Shown here piece after piece: positions 1-11,600 of a stretch of 64,000 bases of DNA. Numbering within the stretch: the first letter of the stretch is position 1; each line of letters begins with the position of its first letter. Source of the DNA: Fasciolopsis buskii (Eukaryota > Platyhelminthes > Trematoda > Plagiorchiida > Fasciolidae); the NCBI GenBank assembly GCA_008360955.1, contig LUCM01009810.1, forward strand, positions 19,956-83,955, in the 5' to 3' direction. The notes under the pieces are model-generated. The model was given only the letters and a program-made list of their open reading frames with translations. It had not been told where the DNA came from and made no database searches. Both the position numbers and the translations under genes were made by a program.

Positions 1-408
1 TGGCGCTTATTGTCCGGTTTAGGTCAGTGGCCTTATTGGAGTCCTGTTGGTGTAATATTGCGCCTAACCGACTGAATACTCTGCACATTCCCATTTCAGT
101 ATATCCCATGTATGGCAATTTCTTAGTTGTCAATGGTTGATTCAGTACTAATGACCTTGACCCTATTCAGTTCCATCTCCGTTTGTGTTGAAAAGACTTT
201 TCAGGGACGTGGTCTTTACCCCGTTCCGTATCGTGACGATAAGTCTGCCATCCCTGTCGATCAAGGCTAGTTTGGGTATAGTTGCATTTGACAGGGATTG
301 AATGTTATTTAGGCTTCTTAGCCTTGAACTATCAACTATATATTAGGGACAAGGTTTTTGATCTGCTATGGGGTGAAGCTTGATGCGAACGCGTACTTAT
401 CGTCTATG
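1..408. other. No gene recognised
   Basis: I see no open exon with splice borders and no recognisable element in this stretch. If the VAC14 gene to the right extends leftward past the window edge, as its missing N-terminus requires, this is part of one of its introns. Confidence 0.4.
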
Positions 409-1000
409 TCATTGGCGTTTACCGTTACGCCGCTGCGGTAGGCGCAGCAGCTCTCGACGACAACGCATCAACGTGCAGTCGATCTGATGCGCTGTTCTAC
501 CATTGTTGTGGTACCGCTCACCTACCATACGGTGCCTCGAACACTCGTCTACCATACAATGCTCTATTTTGTGTTTTTCCCAGTGAATGGAAGAAGCCAC
601 CTGGAGGTCAACAGATGGCGTAGCAACGCGGGATGAGAAAATGTGCAGCGAAGTTAGGTAAAGTAGGTGTCTCGCGTCCTCGTGGTTGGGATCCGAAAGA
701 CCCTTGAACTAGGTGACTGGATACACTGAAGGATATGGCAGTGAACCGTGAACAGTGGCGATCGTGTTGTCATTTTCTATCGAATCAGAGAGATTGAAAA
801 CACGTGCGTTTGTACAGTTAGATTGTTTCATGTGTTGGCTACTGCATTATTCTAACCTTTTGTTGCCTGCGTAGGTGCATTCCCTGTTCCCCTTTAGATA
901 TTCACTCTTTTTATAGAAATGTGTAACTCTGGGGAAAAGGCAGCGGTCAGTGAGGCTTGCCTTGCTGTTTAGCGCTAAATGATGATGATGATGATGATGG
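409..1000 (+). mobile_element. RTE-like retrotransposon, 3' end fragment (family A, copy 1)
   Basis: This is a 5'-truncated, decayed tail of a non-LTR retrotransposon. The + strand at about 690-790 encodes the last part of the reverse transcriptase ORF, with pieces WDPKDP and LDTLKDMAVNREQW read through in-frame stops. The same stretch recurs at about 24870-24970 in the longer copy 2 with only scattered differences. After the ORF comes a shared 3' untranslated region containing a block near 895-975. The fragment ends in an ATG trinucleotide run (979-1000); short 3' tandem repeats instead of poly(A) are typical of RTE-clade elements. It lacks the endonuclease and the catalytic RT boxes, so it cannot move. 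The left border is approximate. Confidence 0.75.
979..1000 (+). repeat. (ATG)n microsatellite, 3' tail of the RTE-like copy
   Basis: About seven ATG units follow GCTAA at the 3' end of RTE copy 1. The homologous end of copy 2 near 25165 has only two or three related units, so the number varies between copies. RTE elements commonly end in such short repeats. Confidence 0.8.
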
Positions 1001-1620
1001 TACCAAGTTAACATGCACTTTCAGTGTTGGAAATGGGCACTGGTGACGGCCGGTCGATCGCGGAAGTGATCACGTAGTTGGCATTTTTATATCGCTCATC
1101 GAGGCTGGATTTCTCCGGTGCATATTTTATATGCTCATTTTCTGGCCTGCCTGGGCATTCCAGTCTCCTACAGTTTGAAAGATTTCACGCTTTTGGACAC
1201 GAATGACTTTGTTGTGGAAGGTATCTTTACTGGTTGGCTCACCTGGTAAAATTGGACAAAAACTCCAATCCCGATAAAGTTAAACATGGCATTTTTGTTT
1301 CGTATCATGGCGATTCTTGGTAAACCTGGTTTCCAATAAATCAAGGCGGTGTGAAGTCAATCACCCATTGCGCCCGCAATACTATGAAGCTGTTAACTGC
1401 CTACTGGCCCACTTTGGTGCATCCAGTAAGGTGCGTCTGTCTGAGGGATCTGAATCTATCGGTGTCGGGCAGACATCCTTCGGATGGACAAGATACATGC
1501 ACTTTGCATAGCTGATTGGTTTCCACAGACCGCGGGCTAGGGAAACCAACCGGTCATGCAACATCGCGCATGTTGTCATCTCCGTTGCATAGTTTGTCAT
1601 TCACGCATCTCTGCAGTCAA
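1001..1620. other. No gene recognised
   Basis: Only short unrelated open frames are present, on both strands over the same bases near 1317-1600. None resembles a family I know, and none has an acceptor and donor pair with codon-like content. Probably intronic or intergenic filler. Confidence 0.35.
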
Positions 1621-1712
1621 CCACTCTATTGGTTTTATCTTTTTATTTCCTTTATTAATGAAATAACAATGTATGCCATCTTTCAGGAAAGGGGCTGCGG
1701 CCAATAGGAGGA
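1620..1712 (-). mobile_element. SINE family 2, 3' end fragment
   Basis: Read on the - strand this stretch runs from a GGCCGCGGCCCC-like block through CATTGTTATTTCATTAATAAAGG into an A-rich tail with AAAAAGATAAAA. The same order of blocks is found in the longer copy at 4640-4845, which also carries a tRNA-like head. It is therefore a headless copy of the same short interspersed element. Confidence 0.6.
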
Positions 1713-2830
1713 GGGTTAATTGGTTAATACTAGGTAATGCGCATTTCTACATGTATGCTACCGTCCCTGGTAGAGGATTAGTTGGATTCGTAAATGTCAC
1801 AGATCATCACGCTCCAGTACCGATCCTTTAGATCTGTTGGAAGGTTTACCTCCGTTTCTTTGGTGTTAGTCTATGCTTTGAGTTACCCGGCGGAGTGTCA
1901 AACTAATCCGGCTGGAGAACAAGAAACGTTATTCTGGTTATGTCCACACCGAGTTACCTTAGGATATGAACGGATCACTGAAACCAACAACTATGAAGGT
2001 AGATAGAGAGTTCGTCAGCTTTAGGGTATCATGTTGTCTCTTCAATGGTCATTATATTACACTAGTTAGTTTTGGTCATAGGCACTACGCATCAGCGGTC
2101 GAAATTCGCTGCGTTTCGGAATTTTTCAGCTGGCATTGGTCATGTTTCGCAGCCGCAGACGGGTACCTAGCATGATAGACACAAATCGTAACCTGTAAGT
2201 TGATTCTGCCGCAAATCTGTGGTGTCTATCCGAGCCGAAGGAACACTGGCCATTCGGAGACATAGTTGAATGAAGAGACGTAGTCGACTGGCTAATCGTT
2301 GATGACCAACTGTTTAATTTTCGAATCTGGATAGGTTCTGCGGATTCTCATTTTTTGTTTAATTCACTTGCAGGACCTTGATAAGAAGACGGCTCGGCCA
2401 AGAATTGGTTGGAGCGTAGCTGGGGAGCTTCGAGTCTTAGATAAGTATTTCCTGACTCAGCTGAATGCGTGATTCATTGTCCAATGTATGTCGTGGTTGG
2501 ATAGCATCGGTCTAATTCCGGTAGATTGTAAAATCCAGTGATCTTGCTTGCATGCTGACTGTCGTACCACTAGTCGAGTAGTATCCCCTAAGAATCCTAA
2601 ATGGTTCTCTACCACCTCATTCGGATAATTTGTGGCTCCAGAAAATTCGTTGTTAACTGAATGAAAAATCATCTGAACGTCGACGATGCTGGTTGTTGTT
2701 CGTTACCGGAAATCTTACCACCACAACCTTTTTAACGTCGATAGCCGCCTTGGTTCTGGTGAGTGTTGGAATCCTTTGCATCTGATAAACGGTTTAGTAA
2801 CCGCAGTTCTCTGCAGTGACGTCGGTCAAG
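1713..2830. other. No gene recognised
   Basis: Several 60-75 codon frames overlap on opposite strands, which is what chance gives at this length. I recognise no exon, RNA gene or transposon here. Confidence 0.3.
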
Positions 2831-2839
2831 CTGATCTCT

Positions 2840-2895
2840 CGGTATTTTTCATACATCTATTTATTCTTCTCCAAAATGAATAACAAAATATAAGT
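2840..2895 (-). mobile_element. Possible SINE family 2 tail
   Basis: On the - strand this has TTGTTATTCATT followed by GAGAAGAATAAATAGA, which resembles the ATTAATAAAGG plus A-rich tail of the two clearer family 2 copies at 1620-1712 and 4640-4845. The match is short and A/T-rich, so it may be chance. Confidence 0.25.
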
Positions 2896-2939
2896 ATGCA
2901 AGCCGTCAGTCATCGACAACAACGAACCAACAGTTAATT

Positions 2940-4100
2940 GCATGATCGGAGTTCGGCTCAGCTCATCGCGCAATTCTGTGGTGCTACTTCTAACTGAACG
3001 GTTTGCCGGCGAAATTCAGTTCACTCATCCTACTCTCTATGAGAACCCCCGAAGCCGAAGTCTTGCTTATGGCGATGTTTCATCCAAGTTCATCAAGAGA
3101 AATAGTGTTCGTCAGAGTTGCCATCTTTCACCGTTTGTTTTCAGTTTTGCCGTTGAGATGGTTATGGAGATCGCTTTATCCTCATGTGAGAATTATGGCT
3201 TTAATATTTGCTCAGGTAAATCTGTCTGACTTGGAATATGCAGACGATGTCGTACTACTGAGTGAAGGTTTAAATAAGTTGCAAGTTTTTCTCGATCGTT
3301 TGGACGATACTGTAGGTATGTTTGGAATGCGTGTAAAATGATGCTGCAAGACTAATTTGGCTGGAAGCCATACCTTATTCTTGTAGGGGAGCAGGTATAT
3401 GAGGTGGAGCGATTTAGTTACTTGGGCAGTTGTATCTCACCTGGCAGTCGTACATCAGATGAAATGTCGTCGCGCATACCGAAGGCCCAATTGGCATTTA
3501 CTAATTTAAGGCATCTGTAGCGTAATCGATCAAATACCGGGTATGCGCGGCGGCTGTGCGTTCAGTATTGCTTTGCCGCTCCAAAACATGGTCATTGAGA
3601 GTTGTGCATATGCGAACGTTTTCGATGTTTGAATACCGTTTTCTTCGTAATGTTGGTAGAATGGTGGGAGAATTTGTCAGTAACTCAGACGTTAGATGCG
3701 AGGTTCCGCCTCCCATGGTTCGTTTTTTAGAACAGCCACTGAATCAAAATAAGTAAAGGTGGTTGAAACATGTTTTGCGCATACCCACAGAATGACTGCC
3801 TCATCGTGCACTGTTCCTCGAGGCAGGAAATGGTTGGAGGATAGTTCGAGGTGGCCAGTGGATGACATGGGGAAAAAGAATGATAACTGATCTTTGGACT
3901 GGCTCGTGTGGACGAAGTTAGACTACCGGGTTGGGGTCCACGATGGTTTCAGCCAGTAAGTGATATGACTGTGTCACAATCTGTGGTTTTTTTGTATTCA
4001 AAGCCTTTCCTTTGTATTGTTCTTCAGTTTGCCGCTTTGCAGTCGATCCTCATTATTATTGTTATTTCTGTTTTAATAGGTGATGATGTGAAGTAGCAAC
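2940..4100 (+). mobile_element. RTE-like retrotransposon, RT C-terminal fragment (family B, copy 1)
   Basis: This is a decayed, 5'-truncated non-LTR element. Across shifting + frames one reads the end of the RT palm (VRQSCHLSPF, a decayed form of the usual VRQGC.LSPF box), the catalytic box LEYADDVVLLSE near 3229-3264, then a thumb and C-terminal part with ERFSYLGSCISPGSR near 3400-3450 and a final LPGWGPRW motif near 3920. The catalytic aspartate pair survives, but frameshifts and stops break the ORF several times and the endonuclease is missing. The stretch from about 3740 to 4030 is shared with the copies at 28240-28480 and, reversed, 17745-18070 and 47340-47580. That defines family B. Confidence 0.8.
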
Positions 4101-4639
4101 GAAACTCAGACCACGTTGGTGCGAAATTAACAGCTGTGCAAATTGAAACAAACTACTGGAGTGGTATTGTTTTTCCGGTCACCTTTATTATCTCTCAGTT
4201 TGTCGATGTACTCAACGATTTCAGCGATAGTCAGCAGGTTACTGTTTTTTCCGCACTAGACTGAAGAAATGTAGTTGATTTTTCTGTCTGGTTGCTTTCG
4301 GACCGATTGAGCTTTGGACCAAAGTGTTCCGCTCATCTTTTTAGCATATGTCCGGCTTCTCGAGGAGCGATGCCTGATCACAGTGCCTATTCGAGATGCT
4401 GCGAATGTGACTCAATAATAAACCGATGTCCTCAGTTTTCGGACGCTCTCTCCATTTTTCAGCGATTTCTGTCCAGAATCTTGTGCGGTTGACTCTGGTG
4501 GAGCCCCTCATTGCGGTCTGCGGCCTTTATGATCACTTAATGACTTGATCTCATGTGCTTCAACTGATTACGGGCTTTCCATCCGAGAACTGGTATTTTA
4601 CACTTATTGGTTTTCTTGAGTTCTTTCTATAAAAGGTCT
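4100..4639. other. No gene recognised
   Basis: The 66-codon frame at 4292-4492 is cysteine-rich but has no splice borders or family resemblance. I see nothing else here. Confidence 0.3.
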
Positions 4640-4845
4640 TCGATTGCCCAGTCTATCTTTTTTATCTTTTTATCTTTTACTTCCTTTATTAATGAAATAG
4701 CAATGTACATCATTTTTCAAGAAGGGGGCCGCGGCCAACAGAGGGCTGCCAAGTGGGAAATTTCACCGGCGGTGAGCGGATTCAATTTCGCGAGCTTCAC
4801 GTCCAAACGCCACCACCTTATCCGCTTGGCCACCGCCGCCCATTG
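4640..4845 (-). mobile_element. tRNA-derived SINE, near full length (family 2)
   Basis: Reading the - strand from 4845, a tRNA-like head carries an A-box-like GTGGCCAAGCGGATAAGG (about 4816-4833) and a B-box-like GAAATTGAATCCG (about 4777-4789). These are the two parts of the internal RNA polymerase III promoter. The body then runs through GGCCGCGGCCCCC into ATTAATAAAGG and an A-rich tail with repeated AAAAGAT units at 4640-4670. The tRNA part is not a functional tRNA, since I cannot fold a full cloverleaf from it. SINEs encode no protein and depend on LINE machinery. A headless second copy lies at 1620-1712. Confidence 0.65.
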
Positions 4846-5540
4846 ATGTTTCACTGTAGGTGAGGGGGCTTCTGGAGACGATGTAACTCACGACACACTT
4901 CACTGATATTCTGTATCGGATAATTGTATTGGCCTTTCGTGAAACTGCCTACGGTGTGCTTGATAATATGCCACTTATGAGGCTTCTAAGTCTCTGAGAG
5001 CAGGACCGTATGGCTTCTTTCAGTGTGCCATTATGCAACCCTATACCCGTTTGACAACGGAAGGGACTGCTGGCTGTTTGAAAATTTCAGCGAGTGGTTC
5101 AGTCGGGAATGAGAATGTGTTCTTAGGAATACATGCTCTTCTGCCATACTGTCAAGACAGAAGCACTGTGTTGATAGTCTGGCAGGCAGTGTAGTAACAG
5201 TTTCCGCTATACTTCATTCTCACGATTGTGCAGACCAACTATCACCATTTAACGAATGAATACGGTTCATTCAACGGGAATTCATGCTGCTGACTTGCTA
5301 ACTAAAGGTGTTCTTCGACGTGATGGTTGATATGCGGGAACGGTTAGACTTGTAATTTTATTGGTGCTTGACTTGTTACGCTTTCTGAGTCTCATATCGT
5401 TAAGCTAGTCTGGTGACATACGCATCAACAGTCCAGGGATATATTAAACAGAGTGTTATATCAGCCTGTCGAAAAGACGAACACAAACAAAGCCATTTGC
5501 ATGTTTGATTTCTCGTTTTCTCTACTCTGTTCGATTTCAG
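4846..5540. other. No gene recognised; likely VAC14 intron
   Basis: The 3' end of this stretch (about 5510-5540) is the pyrimidine-rich acceptor of the first VAC14 exon in the window. The rest shows no other feature I can support. Confidence 0.4.
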
Positions 5541-5679
5541 CCATCCTGGAAACTGCTGTGTGTATCAATGAGTCTCTCCTAACCTATGTCAGCAGCGCAC
5601 AAAATCGTTATGTGAACGGAACCAGTGGGATGTTAGACTCCACATCTCGTCGGCTCCCCCTGGATGCATCATCTAACGG
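5541..5679 (+). CDS. VAC14: VAC14 exon (first in window)
   Basis: The acceptor is TTCGATTTCAG before 5541 and the donor is GG|GTTAGT after 5679. It starts with two bases of a split codon and ends in phase 2, which fits the next exon. The translation starts ILETAVCINESLLTYVSSAQ and corresponds to human VAC14 around SIKEVANVCNQSLMKL at the end of the N-terminal HEAT region. The rest is a serine-rich linker, poorly conserved in the family. Confidence 0.75.
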
Positions 5680-8600
5680 GTTAGTAAATGGCCACTTCGT
5701 TTCGGGTTCTCACACCTCTTGTTTGGTTTCAGTTTTTGTATGATAAGCTTCGCACATGCCTACAGTGAAAACTACATCTCCCGTAGTCCTCGGGCCACTT
5801 CAAGTTTCAGGATCATGTTTTGTTTTCGAGTTCTATCTCCGCCATTCGCCACTTCTGTACCGGGAATCCCACCCTAGAGTTGTGTGCACAGTCGTATTAA
5901 TAGTAATACAGGGGGAAAGGTGAATGTTTAGTCATTATCCTAATGTTCTCTTACTGACGCTGCTAGAAAAATGGTGAGTGGAGTCAGTATTCCCTTCCAA
6001 AAAATGTACAAAAAGCTGCCCGTGATTAGGATGTTAAAGCTTATCGTTAAGCGGTTGGATTGACTATAATTTAGATCACCCACAAACTGAATTCGCTAAC
6101 TAATCTGGGCGACATCAAAATCGACACTGTCATACATCTTTTTTGATTGTCGGAAATCTCTAAGCATCACTAGTTTGAAGTTTACCTTATACAATTGTAG
6201 TTAGGATTTATGGTTAGAATTTCCTTTCTTTCAAGCCGTTGATTTCTCTACCCTATTGATCCTTTCCCATTTTTTCTAGATTAGCCAAGCAATCAGAAGC
6301 TCCGATTCGTGCTATTCGGGCCGAGTTGAGTTTAAATGAGCCCCCGACGACTAAACCAACACGTGATTCAACGCCCTTGAGAAATCAGATTATTTGCACC
6401 GATGCGATCCTGGAAGCCACATGTCGCCTGCTAAATCATCAAGGGTTGTTAACTAAATTGGCCGCTCTGCGTTGGATAGAAGTACTCAGTAAGGTTCGAC
6501 CAAAAGAAGTACTATCGCACGTGGCCAGTTTGCTACCGACCATGCTGACTCTGTTGTCGGATCCCGCATGCGAAGTAGGCACCTCGATGTTGTCCCTTTA
6601 TGTTCTTGTGCTGACGTAATTTTTATTCTATCAAGTTCACTAAGTGGTTCTCAAAAAGTGATTTACGGAGCATCGGTCACGAAACCCTTTCGCTCAAAAT
6701 TGCTTCCACAATGATAATTTCTGTTTCAACATCTGCTTTTGAATGACAGTTTTAATTTCGGGTTTTTTACGGGAGCATATATCCGGTAAGACCATGCCTC
6801 CTTAAGGCTAAATAAACTGCAATATACCATTAGATTTTTTTAATTATAGATCTGTCCAATCTGGTAAATTAACGATGCACACACACACACACATTGTAAC
6901 AACTGTGCTCTCGCTAGATTCTCACAGTCCTATCAGTGATTGAAGTATAATTTTCGACTAACAATACCGTAGTGACTTAAAACATCCAAATGTCGAGTTT
7001 TAATTTGATAAGCCGCTGCCTGAATGGAATTGACTGAGTATTCGGTCGGTGGGTATTCGTTCAAAAGAACATTTTGTTGGTCTCCGGTTAGTTTAGCTGG
7101 CACTTTACAGACGACCTTATGATTCGCTTCAATGGGAAACCATATATATATATATATATATATAATTATACATATATATATAGCTAATTTAAGGTAAGCG
7201 CGATCCTCAACTTAGCTGTTTTAACTCAGATGTTTTACCCGACTCTCGGGTGCCCATTGGTATTGGTTGGGTTAGTCTTGCTGAGTGGTTCAGATATCTT
7301 AATGTTTACATTTTCTGATCTTGACTTTTAGTTAATCGTTTGGTTATTCAGTGAAGTGAATGATAAGCTCGTCTACAAAGTTTCGGTTACGCTAACCGGA
7401 AGCTAACGAAATGTCCTTTGGACTATGTATACATTGACACAGGATGAGGGCACAGTACCATTGAGTTTATACCTGAAACAGGTCAGTTATCAATGGAGCA
7501 GCATTTTCACTGTTAGGTCGTAACGAGTTCCTCGGACCTTGCAACCCCGAAATTGGCCTGCGGAGCAAAAACTTAACATCTAACTGTGGAGGCGTCGAAG
7601 TCTTACCCTATTTTAGACCACTCATGGCGAAGAGCCAATGTGTGGATTCCACGTTTCAAATTTCAGCCACGTCTCTTTTACTTCTATCCCTATGATTACA
7701 TACTAGAGATGAACTTAAACTTGGTGGAAGGGCACTAAATTAGTTGGGCCACGGGGATAACTGTTAGCCCATTGGAAAAGGTCCTCGGTTATAATAATAA
7801 GGCGAATCTCAGCATTTTTAAGTGGAAAGGCTGCCTTAGCCGGAAGCTTTTAGTGGCCATCTAGTTCTCGGCTTGTCCTCTGTTGTATCGACAAATATGT
7901 ATGTGTATCTATAGCGTCAGAACGCATCGTTTTATTCATCTAGCGTGCAGCTCGTTTGGACCTGATCCCGTGGAAAATGTGGTGCACACAAAATATCTAA
8001 TAAGCGCAACCGACCGAGGCCCACTGAGTTGTGATTTCCTAGCGGTCGCGGTACAGGGAGAGTGAAGAGCCGGTCGGTCCATAGGCAGAATGCGTAAGGA
8101 CAGTTTGACACTGTCAGTCTGCAGTCCTACGAGTACTGCACTTTTGAACGTTGCCTACCGTGGCTTATGTCATTGTACAGTTAGACGGAAGCTATTTTTG
8201 TTGCGATTGTGCTACGTTTCACAATCCGCATCCTGTTATTGTTTTGCGGACCAAATATCAACCAAATAAAGACCGTTTGTATGATTTTATTCGAAAGAAT
8301 GAATCAGATTCACAAATCATATGAATCGCAGGGTCGTGGGGCATCGTAAAACACAAATGATCGTCGATGATTTACTACGGGATCTTTTGAAACCCGAATC
8401 TAAAACGTGTTAAGTAGCAAAAGGGCCGCCAGCTTACCTCATTCGGATAGAAATCCGAAGGTGTGGAATATATTCTTCACTCTAGCATTTTTGTTTTCCC
8501 GTCGTAATTTCGTTCACTTAGCCGAAAAAATCTTATATTCCAGCGTCTTACATGATTACGCCAAAGTTACACTGAACCGATGTCTCTACTGCACACATAC

Positions 8601-11600
8601 GTAAAGATTATGCGAAAATCTACGGGTTACGACACCTCCGTTAAGAGATGTTTAACTAACTGGTCGCGTGTCGGCTTCAGTCTGACGATTTGGGAAAACA
8701 AATCGGTTTGTGAACCCTCTGTTTCCTGTGCACTCAGTCTGTTTTCTGATACGGACGTCGTTTTAAATTCCTTATAGAGTGGATCCAGTGAAGGATTTAA
8801 AGCACGCGACATATCCGCTGGCTGCAGTGCTCAACTGCTTCATGGTTTCTAATACATCTTCCCCTTCAAATTATTTGCACGTGTTTTGACTTTTTGCACA
8901 TGGTAGTCCACAGGGGCTCCCCCCCAGTTAGCGATTTATTAGTCATGTTGAAGGGTAGTTACAGAATTCTTACTTGCATAACTTTTCCTCTGTGTTTTAG
9001 TTTTCGCAGATCCCTGAGTAATGCACTCATAAAGCACCGTAATAAGAATCCATATTGTTGTTTGCCAGCCTAGCAGGTGTTGTTAGTTACTCACCCGTCG
9101 GTCTGTTGACCATTGGCAAATAGGCCACCATACTATAGACCACGAAAAAATCTGTGCGGTCATCCGATGTGTCCATCTGTATGCACATTGCGATATAGTA
9201 TACACACACGATGGTGGAAGGGTCAGTCGATCGACCTGGTCACAGTCACGAAGTATATTTCAAAATTTATGGGTTTTAATGCAGCAGTCATGAAATAAAG
9301 CAAGGTTTGCTGAAGTCCGATAAAGTGGCAGAAAGTTCCTTCTTAGTCGAATGCTTGATGCGTAAGTGGATATGCCGTTCTGCATAATATCTGGCTCCCC
9401 GTGCCATTTCAGAACTCCTCAAAATCATTCTTATCATGTTCAGGCGTGTTGTTGTTTTCCATTGAACAGTGATCGATGAGTTTTGTTTGAACCAACGAAA
9501 GCTGTTGTGTTGTTAGAACAGCTATTGCGCAACACCGGACGTCCATTAATCTAATTCATGTTGGAAACCAGTGTCCACGGTTACTCCTTAGTAAGGTATG
9601 CGCCCATCAAGTGGGAAGTTGCCGATCAGCGACGGTGACTTTTTGGCTGCATAGGGTGTAAACACAGTCCATCACGGTTGACAAAATCGCACATTAGTAA
9701 ACGAATAAGGGCGTACGGATTTGGGAAATAAGATTCAGATTGCTCTGTTTCATCGCAGCGGTAGACTATCTTCTGTAAACAGCAGCGTAACACGGTCGTC
9801 ATAATCCATTGTGCCCGTATTTGATTTTCTCCATCATCTTTGTGACCCTACGGTTCTTTTTTCTGTTGTATTCCTAAGCAACCCGGCTTACATTTCTCAG
9901 TTAAGGACACTGCTCAAAAACACGGACGGCTATCAAAACGGTAACGCAAGCCTTTTACTTGAAAAGTCACTCCCTCCAGTTTCGAATTGACAGGCCGAGG
10001 TGTTCCAAAATCCTCAAATTAATGTCGTGGGCAGCGGATGTCCAATAGAATTATTTGGAAGGTGTTCGAAGCGTTTCGTGGCCGATAATAATATCTGCAA
10101 CCTCAGGAAAAATGTGTTTCATATTTTCGTTCTGTTACTGGAATGCGTCTGGTCTTTTCAATATGAACGAAAATCATTGAGAAACCAATTTATACCAATT
10201 TTATCCATCCGATAGCGAAAGGCAAACGTTTTTTTGATGGTAGGAAATTCATCACACTGAAGAATGTAGACAATTTTATTTTCACTGCTTTTAGAAAAAC
10301 CACAGTTTAAGTTATTTTCCTTCATTGTTCGGCAGGATATTGTCTGTACCTTACAAACTGTTGATACAGTGATGAGGAAAGATGTTGAAACTCTTCAAGT
10401 ATCAGCGGATATGGTGTATAGGTTAATCGCGCACAAAGCCAGGACATGAATTGACCCTTTGCGATAATTGAAGTTGCTAAGCCCGTTAATTCTGCAACCG
10501 GTTAATTTCGTTCTTTAATGCATTAGAGGCGAGGATCAGTAAACTACTTGCAAAAAAGGCAATTTCCTTCATGAAAATTGTCCTACTTTCGTTTTCCCGT
10601 TCAATGCTCAATCCGAAATGGGTGACTTTTCATTAAGTTGAATCAGAAGGCAATATTTGTAATATAAACTTGTCTTTGAAGGACATTGGTTCGAAATCAT
10701 GTTGGTGATAACACTTGCGTTACTGTTTCGAATATCCTCGTCAGCGTCACGACGGGGTTTAGTGATGATAGCAAAAACTGAATATCGGCTGAATTTCTGG
10801 CACAAATACTTGCTGAGCAGCACCAAAAAATACAACAATACACGTTCTCAAGTGCTGCGTTATTTGTGCTGTTACGTACACTTGTTACACACAGTACCGA
10901 ATATGCATGCCTGACGGGCTACAATAGCCGCGAAACCGATCGTATGCTCTCGAAGAAAATTTGTTCACACATCCAGGTACTACCTAAAATTCGTGTTTAT
11001 TTATGTACATATGTAGTGTATATGAGTATTGTGGAAAAGGTGACTCCATTGGGGCCTAAGACCCACAACATCGTCGCTCGTAATCATGAGGCTGAAACTT
11101 AACGTGACTCATTTAGTCGTTGGTAATGGAGTCCGTTGTTGTACACACGTCTGCCTGTCATCTGCAACTAAAAACTTCGAATTTTATCCATTTTATAGAC
11201 ATTTGAACCCACAATCGAGTAGTAGTTCTCATCCGCGTTTAGGATTATCTAGCGTTTTCTCTGCGCTTTTCACTACTCTCTGTTTCCTTCCTGTCTTTCA
11301 TTTTGCCTCTAAATTCAATTTTTCACAGGTTGTGCATTCTACTTTACGTTTAGTGGGTAATCTTTGCACGCAACCCAATGTGATCGATCTTTTGGATGAT
11401 AATACCATAAATAGTCTTCGCTTGCCGGTAGAATTGGTCGAACTGGTCATCCCCCCATCACGACCGGCAGCACGTAGACTATTTGGTTTGGAATCACCTC
11501 GAAGTCAAGGACCACTTGATGATGCGACAGCGGAAGATCAAGACTGTTGCCACTTATTAAGCGTTCGATTTCTGTTTGATCTGATTACACTGTTGGACAA

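Larger units (their letters stand above)
6575..11328 (+). other. VAC14 intron of 4.75 kb
   Basis: It starts GTAGGC and ends TTTTTCACAG. It contains a (CA)n run at 6878-6893 and a (TA)n run at 7142-7184. Open frames within it, such as 7883-8065, 8407-8604 and 10608-10838, have no recognisable products. I see no transposon with a clear identity here. Confidence 0.7.

Noticed and set aside
11086..11328. Long open frame start at 11086 as a gene start
   Set aside because: Only the part from 11329 on matches VAC14; the upstream part is intron that happens to be open up to the acceptor.
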